NCBI GenBank assembly: GCA_028753945.1
Contig: JAPNXP010000017.1
Location: forward strand, 558,001-622,000
Direction: 5' to 3'
DNA length: 64,000 bases
DNA from: Hexactinellida sp. DTS-2022
Taxonomy: Eukaryota; Porifera; Hexactinellida
A model generated the notes under the pieces. It did no database searches and was not told where the DNA came from. It saw only the letters and a list, made by a program, of their open reading frames with translations. Shown piece by piece: positions 57,116 through 64,000 of the stretch. Made by a program: the position numbers and the translations under genes. Each line of letters starts with the position of its first letter. Position 1 is the first letter of the stretch.

Positions 57116-57678
57116 GTTGGGTGTTCACCCCACAGTGCTCTAAAACGTAAAATTAGGAGAAATCGATATAAAAGCACGATTTAGAACTATACAACATATT
57201 ATTCTTATAAACTATATCAGCCATAAGGTGTCGATTGAACATATCAAATTTTTAAATGGCTTCAACTTTTCGAATTCTGATGTCACCGTGATGTCAAAAA
57301 CGATTGATGACATTTTAGACCTATGAAACCGATTTATCAACAAAAATCGACCAAGCAAAATAACAGCCATATTTAACACCAATCCCAGGTTAACGCTGAT
57401 CAAAAACGGTGTATGTAGTATAGGCTATTATATTGTATGTTATATTGTCTAGAGCCAGCGCCAGTTGAGTCATGAAATAGATTTTACACTACAAGACCGT
57501 TGCTATGTTACAATAGTTATTCTCTAATTAGACTGAAGAAGACATGGTCATCATCAGGATGGCCTGAAACTTTAAGCACCTTTTCGATGCTTTTCCTCTA
57601 AAGAATGTCACATAATTGCTTTGACAGAGTAACCGCACGGAAACATAGTGAATATTATCAGGAAGTTGGTTTTCCGTG

Positions 57679-59790
57679 CTAGCATCTCGCGAAATCGTCT
57701 AATATGCTTATTACACTATTCCAGGCCTTCTGAAAATCATTTAATGCCTCTTCAATCATTATATCGATCATTATTTCAACTGAGTGACCTATTAGTTTAT
57801 GGAGTGTTGGTGTTATGTTGGCCCAAGGATATAGATCGAGAATAGGTCCATAAGTGTCCTTACAAACACGTTCGAAGCTTGCTTCATTGATCAATTTGTC
57901 ACTGTTTAATATTCTGAGAATGACACCAAGATTAAGAGTGGATGGTCTCTGCAAGTACTTGGCAACAATGTCAAAATCCATCTCAGATAGCTGTTTGGCT
58001 CCTCAACTTTATTGCAAAAGCACTGTCTTGCCACGTTTACATTGGTTGAAGTGTCACCCTGACTATTGGGTAAATCTATTCTAATCCCTGTTTTCTTCTG
58101 CCAGAAGTTACGAACTAATGTTTTTGACTGGTCAATAATATGCACGTTGGTGACCATTTAATTACTCCAGCTTGAATGTGGTTAACTAGATTCATCAACC
58201 AAGAAAATATTTTCATATATCCATGTAATGGATTGGCTAGTAGATTATCAATCGCTGAAATTGGTTGATGACTAATGTTGAATCTGGTTGAAGGAGGTCT
58301 TGACAACAATTCGTCTTCATCTACCTGAAGAAATATGTCTATTGCTTGTTCGAAGCTCCTATTAATAGGGAACTCATGTTGAACGAGATGTTTATTGCTC
58401 AACTGTTCCCTTGTAGCTGTTCACGGGTGACACGCTGCTCCTCCGGCAGCATCTAGAATGCCTACCATCTTGGTGTCAAACATAGCACGTTCAGTCCTCA
58501 CGTCACAATTCCCTTGAGGAAGGTGAAATCCATTTGTCATAGTTTCGAACTTTTGATGTTGATACTTTCCATTATACAGCGTGTACGTTGTTCTCATTTT
58601 CCGGAACTGCAAACAAAGACAAAGGACGGACAACAAAAGGAGAGTTGGGTACAGGATTTCTCCAAATTATCTTATTTGCAGAATCTCTTATTTTCACTAT
58701 TCTGAAACAAATAGAAGGAATGATTTGGTTTAGACATCAGGATGATCTGGAACTGGTTATATATTATGTGACTTCCAGAGCCATCTATCCCAACAACTAC
58801 TGTTACATTACAGTGGAACCCCGCGCATCGGGGCATCTCCGTCCACGCGCTCAGCACCCGATACGAGGTAGTGCCCCGATATGCGGGACTCTAAGATAAC
58901 TCCAATATGTTCGGTTAAAACAATTAAGCTAGCACCTACACAACAAATCATACACATATAGCCAAAACCTAGAGTTAAGGCTGATATTTAAGCAGTACTA
59001 CACATTACAATTTCACATTATACTTTACCTACACTAGGAGTCACAAATCTATGATATTCACGGAATTTTCTTTTTGAAAAACTCCCCCGATTACCTCAGC
59101 ACGAGTCTCTAGCGTGAGTGGGTGACGCTTAGCGGCCATTACAAAGAATACTAAGCTGCTCAAAAGTAAAAGCATGTTACCTAAGAGAAATAATCTTCGG
59201 TGGAGTGCCCCGATAAGTGAATGGCGCCCCGATACGCGGGGTTATTTTTAATGGGGAAAAAACAAATTCCCAACCGACTGCCCCGATACGAGGGGTGCCT
59301 TGATACGCGCATGCCCCGATACGCGGGGTTCTACCGTAATCGGATTACTGGCATTCTGGAGGATTTGATCAAATTCGATAAGCTGCTGAAGAAATCTCTA
59401 TAGGGTATAGTAATGCCAACTGGATGGTTCAAACCTTTGTTTACCATCTTCAACTCGTTTAGCAAATTAGCTTGAGATCGGAACAGGCAAAGTTTTGTGA
59501 ATGAGGGTAGAGCAACATTTTCTAATTTCATGAAGCGTCTGAATTCGGAATACTTTCTCCTACCCAAAGATAATAAGTTGAGGAGGAATGAACAGCTAAA
59601 GAGTTTAATTTAAATTTATTGGACCCAAGGGTGCCAGTTTCGATTATTTCCTTACAGATGTTTGTTACTGTATAATCCTTATCATCATTCGAAACCATCA
59701 TCAATACTAGGGTTGCTACTTGTTTTGGTAATATTTCTTCATGATCTGCATACTCTCGAACATAATTCAAAAGATTCGCCATTCTACTTC
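57679..59790 (-). pseudogene. RAG1-like (RAGL) transposase core, broken
   Basis: Minus-strand fragments follow the RAG1 core order: VREYADHEEILPKQVATLVL (59760-59700; compare VKEFADKEE of vertebrate RAG1), a RRKYSEFRRF..LPSFTKL segment (59565-59470), VVVGIDGSGS (about 58785; RAG1 D600 block VVVKESCDGMGD), RPLSL.VPENENN (about 58620), DAAGGAACHP-stop-TATREQLS..LVQHEF (58460-58370; zinc block CTLCDATRLEASQNLVFH), NPLHGYMKIF (about 58210; D708 block DALHCDIGN), DTSTNVNVARQCF (about 58035; MRMNGNFARKL) and ITPTLHKLIGHSVEIM (about 57800; ITNYFHKTLAHVPEII). RAGL proteins excise and insert transposons by a RAG-type DDE reaction (known). Here the second Asp is Asn, a TGA replaces the second zinc Cys, frames change several times and a 526-bp MITE interrupts it, so it is dead. 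Transib is the main alternative, but the N-terminal block favours RAG1-like. Confidence 0.75.
58811..59336. mobile_element. pogo/Tigger-type MITE nested in RAG1-like gene
   Basis: The ends CAGTGGAACCCCGCGCATCG and CGATACGCGGGGTTCTACCG are inverted and TA-flanked. GCCCCGATACGCGGGG units repeat near both ends. 526 bp. Confidence 0.85.
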
Positions 59791-60099
59791 ATCTGATCTT
59801 TTAGAGTACATTCAAGTAAAGGCTTTTATCGAGAACTAATTCTTTCCTTGGGATGTAAAGAAATTTATTTTCGTCATGAGATGGACCAAAGATTTCACAT
59901 TTCCAAGCCTCAAGTTATTGTCTCTTTCTGTAAAATTCTCGCAATTCATTTTTCTAGGATTTCGACTAAGCTGAGTCAATAGAAGATAAATATTTTAATT
60001 TTAACAAACTTAACTTCTACTTGGACCACAGTGCACCCAACGCCAACAAAGTCATTCGAAATATCGAATTCATTTTTTGATGATGTCATCATCACCTCA

Positions 60100-61135
60100 A
60101 GGTGTCAAAACATTTTTTGACAATGTCATCATCCCCTCAAGGTGTCAAGACTCAAGACCCAAGTGTAGATGTGTTAATGGCATAAGGATCAATTGGTAAA
60201 TTGGAAGTTTGTTTCTATATTGTCTCATCTCTGAGATTAATGATATTTTCTTAAATTATTAACAATTTTACACCAATTTCGATGTTAACTTACATTTATT
60301 AAGTTTAATTATTTGTTATAAATAGTAATTAAAAATGAATTTGATTACATTGTTTGAATTCAGCACACTTGTTAACTCCTATTAGTATAAACAATTTAGA
60401 CTGATTTAATTTCATTTAACTACGTCAGTATATTCATAGTATAAGAGTATTCTAGCAGAAGGAATAAACTCACATAATCTGTCATTGTTTTGGAATGTAC
60501 AATCTTAGTTTTCAATTGGAAAATAGAAGCCTACAACGATCTCCATGTTGAATCAATATAATTATCACAAGTTGAAACAATAGAATTATACACTCCCCTA
60601 CCAAAGTATTCGTACTCCATAAGCATTCCCATAGAAAATAGTAATATAGTTGTCAATAATAATGTTTATTGTACACTAAATACATGGAATATTGCAATTT
60701 AGATTTCATATTCGTAATCTACGCATTCGAAATATACATTTAAAGAAGCTTTGAACTCTATTAGCTACTGATTAGGTTGAAAATTATCATCCTATGCCAC
60801 CATGTACCACTTATTCCCATCTTGTACCATGGGGACAAATGGAAGAAGTGGTACATGATGACACCGGATGATAATTTTCAAACTAATAAATATGTAATTG
60901 AGTTGAAAGCTTCTACAATGGTCAATTCGGTGGCGTAGAATACGATTCTGAAACCAAAGTGGCGACATCTCATAGAATTTGTATACATTAGCGATAAATA
61001 TTAGAGTAGTATAGTACTATTTCCATAGGAAATTTTTGGGTGTACGAATACTTTTGGTAGGGGAGGGTATGTAATAACACTTTCAATTCAACTGAAGTGT
61101 TAGTATAAATAGGAAATTAGAAACTCAATTGTGGC
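60100..61135 (-). repeat. Dispersed repeat A (copy 3), interrupted
   Basis: Inverted relative to 37640-38460 and 45780-47480 (shares CAATTGAAAACTAAGATT, GAATACTCTTATACTAT, AATATCATTAATCTCAGAGA). Interrupted by MITE 60591-61067. It abuts P-like copy 3. Confidence 0.65.
60591..61067. mobile_element. Tc1-type MITE, CTACCAAAAGTATTCGTAC ends
   Basis: CACTCCCCTACCAAAGTATT at the left; inverted CCCTCCCCTACCAAAAGTAT at the right; TA flanks. The interior arms share TTTCCATAGGAAAT-like segments. Confidence 0.85.
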
Positions 61136-62957
61136 TAGATTCAATCGAAGTATAAATGCTCCATAGCTTCAGTATTACATCAAGGACAGTTCGAAAAGGC
61201 CATTTCATTGATCCACGATTTATGGTTTCAATAAGTGTTTAAGCAGATTGATAATCTACGAAGTCAATAACTTTGTCCTCCGTTAGAAATATCAAGCAAT
61301 CAGCGAATTTTTCTTTGATTTCTTAAGTAAAGAATGAATTGCGTATCCTCCTATAAATGCCAGAGACTGAATAATGGATAGAGGTGTTTCTGTTATCTCT
61401 TCAAGAATGGGAATGAACATTTCCAAATTACATTCTCTTCGTCGTCTTTGAATGTGGATGAAAAGGTATCAATGAATGTTTTTAAAGAGATCTGTTGTTT
61501 GAAGTTTGTTTAGAAAAAGTTTGAGGATACTAGAAATTTCCAACCGTCGTTCACTTTCGAAAACTTGACATGCAGTTACTTGATATTGTGCACCTGATAA
61601 TATTTTGTTTAATCCGAAATGGTGCTCAAGTGAATAATGAGAACCTAATCAAAACCACAGCTATTTGTTAAATCATTGACAATTTAGTGAGACACATGGT
61701 GGTATGGTGGAAACTAGTGAAGGTTTGTGGACTCAATTTTCCATATTTACAGGTATTTTTAAAATATTCGCGCCTTCAGCAATGCTTGAAAGGAGTAAAA
61801 CCTTGAGTCATTATATGTTAGAGCGCTAGAGTGAAGCGATGAGTTATCTCTGTGACGGAGTCCCTTTATAGGCATAATGACGTTGAAAACCTTCCACACA
61901 CTACAGATTATTTGAATAAACTCTTTTCTGAGATTTAATTTTTCGTATGGAGTTTTGAATTTGTATAGCTGCGGCATTCTGTTCATTGAAAATCTCAAAT
62001 TCTAGATATACACTAACCAGCCAAAAGTATTTGAACATTAGGGATTTTAATGCAGACGCATTACTTCTCCGATTACTTATTAACGGCTATCTGAACTACT
62101 CTGAAATGACTATAAATATATTATTATAGATATAAATTACAAAATATTGTGATTTCTATTTAATTTTGAAAAATTCACGAAGTGGCATAAGTTTTTCTGC
62201 CACGTGCCACTTGTGGCATAAGTGGCACAAATGGAAATGTGGCTGTATCACAGCAGAAAATATTCGGATTGATTTGAAATTAAGCACTTAGAGTAATTTA
62301 ACCATGTGGAATTCAAATCTGCAATCAGAATTAATATATTAACATTGCATCTTAATGATCACAAATTAATTATTTAATTAGCTAATTATATATTTAATGA
62401 GTTTAACACCTCCATAAAAATGATGAATTTCGTAAAATTTGCTGTTATATTATTCTTTACACATCGTTTCATGTAAATAGCCATTTTGTAACATCTACTA
62501 ATGTTATTATGCTGGTATAACATCAAATGTCGGAATACCAATTATTGCTGTTCAAATACTTTTGGCCGGTTAGTGTACAATCTGACGTTCAAGTTTTGTT
62601 GGCCAGCAAGATTTAGCAGTCAGCTTGGGTGCTTGTTCGACTGAGGCAAATGTTCTGATTTGAATCGCAACCTGACATTTTCAATTGTATATGTATTTGT
62701 AATAGTTAAGTTATCAAACGATGGATATATGAATGTCCGGTTGTAGTCTGTTTGATTGAGGCAATTGTTTCTGATTATCTTAGTCCTCCGAGTTTAAGAA
62801 CTAGAACATTTTTCAGCTGACAATGAATTAAATGCAACCGAGGAAGTAGCTCCGAATATGTAGTTGTCGAATATTCGTCGTGATTTTCTTCGAGATTTGT
62901 TATAGACTGAGACAGATTACCCATAGCACTCCTTAAAGCTAGTTCAATGGAATCCAA
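61136..62957 (-). pseudogene. P/THAP9-like transposase remnant (copy 3)
   Basis: Three minus-strand pieces match the 959-residue transposase in order: 62957-62780 (LLPRLHLIHCQLKN, compare LQFILCQLENAI), 61998-61759 (QIICSVWKVFNV..LTYNDSRF, compare IITKVWKIFNV..LRYNDARF) and 61370-61140 (SLAFIGGYAIHS..RGSMKWPF, compare SLAFVAGYAVHS..RGSLKWPS). MITE-A copy 3 splits it between the first two, where the DDE core also seems to be missing. Multiple stops and frame changes. No terminal repeats are recognisable, so it is the oldest of the three P-like copies. Confidence 0.75.
62011..62575 (+). mobile_element. Tc1-type MITE-A (copy 3, complete)
   Basis: CACTAACCAGCCAAAAGTAT at the left and, inverted, CACTAACCGGCCAAAAGTAT at the right, with TA on both sides. 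Core dyad GCCACGTGCCACTTGTGGCA at about 62199. 565 bp, no coding. Confidence 0.95.
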
Positions 62958-63371
62958 GGAATAATTGGATAATTATTCAATAAATGAATAGATTTGACGA
63001 ACATCTGATACTTTACTATGGAAAGACCAATTTGAGTATTGTGAAAAAACTGTTTCGTATACAATGAGAATCAATCGTTAAGTAAGATTCGATTGATAAA
63101 TATTCTTGAGAAAGTGAGGGATGTATAATATGTAAGATTAAAGGCAGTGATTTCAATACTGGACCACTATACTATAGTATAGTATGTACAGTAAAAATAA
63201 TCGAAGAATTTCTAGTTGAGCTTATTTAATGTCGAGTTCCAGGTTATGTGTCCTATAATCAGTGTAAATAGCCAACTGTAGACAGCTGGTGGTGCAAGAA
63301 TCATCAAGGTGCACGCAAGGTTGTCACAAGTTTTGGAATTCAAGTTGAATAATACTGTGTAATTTGAAATA

Positions 63372-63865
63372 CAGTGTACTCCGCTTAATTGGGACACCGG
63401 TTAATCGGGACATCCGCTTAATTGGGACAACTTCCAAAGAACCGAATCCTTCCATATTGCTAATGCAAAAAAATTCCGTTTACCGGGACAAACTCAACAA
63501 ATTGGGTCCAAATTGGTGCTCAATGCAAAATTCCTATTGATCAGCACATTCTAATAATCTTGATCAATTTTCACAAAGGTAAACATAATTTCAAAATAGT
63601 GTCGATTTTCTTATTGATTTCTGTAAATCGCAATTTACCAGAGATGATGAGCTTGTGGTTGACGGATGATTACAAACGTTTCACAAAATAATATGGCTCA
63701 TACTATTGAAATGAGTAGGATCAAGGGTCCGCAGGCATTGGATGAATTTTTGTAACAGATTTAAAACTTAAATTGTTGTAAATCGCAGGTAGTTCACTAC
63801 TTTAAATAATTTTTCGCTTAATTGGGTTCTCCGCTTAAGGTGCCGAAATTCGGAGAAATTCGTAG
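63372..63865 (+). mobile_element. Tigger-type element, one end
   Basis: It begins CAGTGTACTCCGCTTAATTG after TA; the inverted-type motif TTCGCTTAATTGGGTTCTCC recurs near 63820, but a clean right terminus is not visible before the window end. Confidence 0.6.
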
Positions 63866-64000
63866 CCCGCAGCCCTAAAACGCTTATAACACCAAGAATA
63901 ACTATCAGAAAGTGCTAAAAATTTCTCAGGGTTAACATATGATCCATACTCAGACCCTTGATTAAGAATTGAAAAAATTTACCGCTAGAAAAGATATTCC

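Noticed and set aside
57131-57137. CACAGTG heptamer as the end of the RAG1-like element
   Set aside because: A single 7-mer with no inverted partner or nonamer at the other side and no 5-bp duplication; kept only as a weak remark.
56876-57403. RAG2-like partner next to the RAG1-like fossil
   Set aside because: No kelch-type GG or aromatic repeat pattern is seen in any frame from 55.7 to 57.7 kb or 59.8 to 61 kb.

Overview
The window looks like nuclear DNA of an invertebrate animal. It is AT-rich, its one clear host gene is a eukaryotic fibrillarin with a spliceosomal intron, and nearly everything else is animal-type transposable element DNA: P/THAP, MULE, hAT, Ginger-like integrase, RAG1-like, CR1/L2-like LINE, pogo/Tigger-type and Tc1-type MITEs. 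I cannot name the species. I see no rRNA, tRNA or CRISPR locus.

Layout. 0-4 kb: a MULE transposase tail, then two Ginger-like integrase elements head to head, 26 bp apart. 4-9.5 kb: mostly AT-rich unassigned DNA, an OTU-protease-like fragment and a chain of small spliced-looking exons of unknown function on the minus strand. 9.5-19 kb: an old integrase fossil (minus strand) split by nested insertions; one of these, a 5.9-kb hAT-ended element, itself holds an apparently complete P/THAP9-like transposon (11224-14698, 959-residue transposase). 19.1-23 kb: a second, decayed P-like element with a 55-bp intron in its THAP domain. 23.6-26.2 kb: a MULE with 31-bp satellite arms and a transposase that ends in a RING finger. 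28.6-30.7 kb: a LINE remnant. 30.8-33 kb: two MULE remnants. 34-35.4 kb: nested MITEs. 35.7-39 kb: a hAT transposase fossil split by a hAT-type element that carries another one.

40.8-51.5 kb is the fibrillarin gene: exon 1 (GAR tail), a 9.9-kb intron full of transposons including a nearly intact MULE in sense orientation, and exon 2 with the whole methyltransferase domain. 51.5-57 kb is gene-poor with MITEs. 57.7-59.8 kb carries, on the minus strand, a decayed RAG1-like transposase with recognisable counterparts of several RAG1 core blocks, interrupted by a pogo-type MITE. 60-63 kb holds a dispersed repeat and a third P-like remnant; a Tigger-type element runs towards the window end.

The genes do not form a pathway. 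The unifying theme is nested insertion, and most insertions can be ordered by exact target-site duplications (TSDs): 4 bp for Ginger, 7 bp for both P-like elements, 8 bp for hAT types, 9 bp for the RING-MULE, TA for pogo/Tc1 types.
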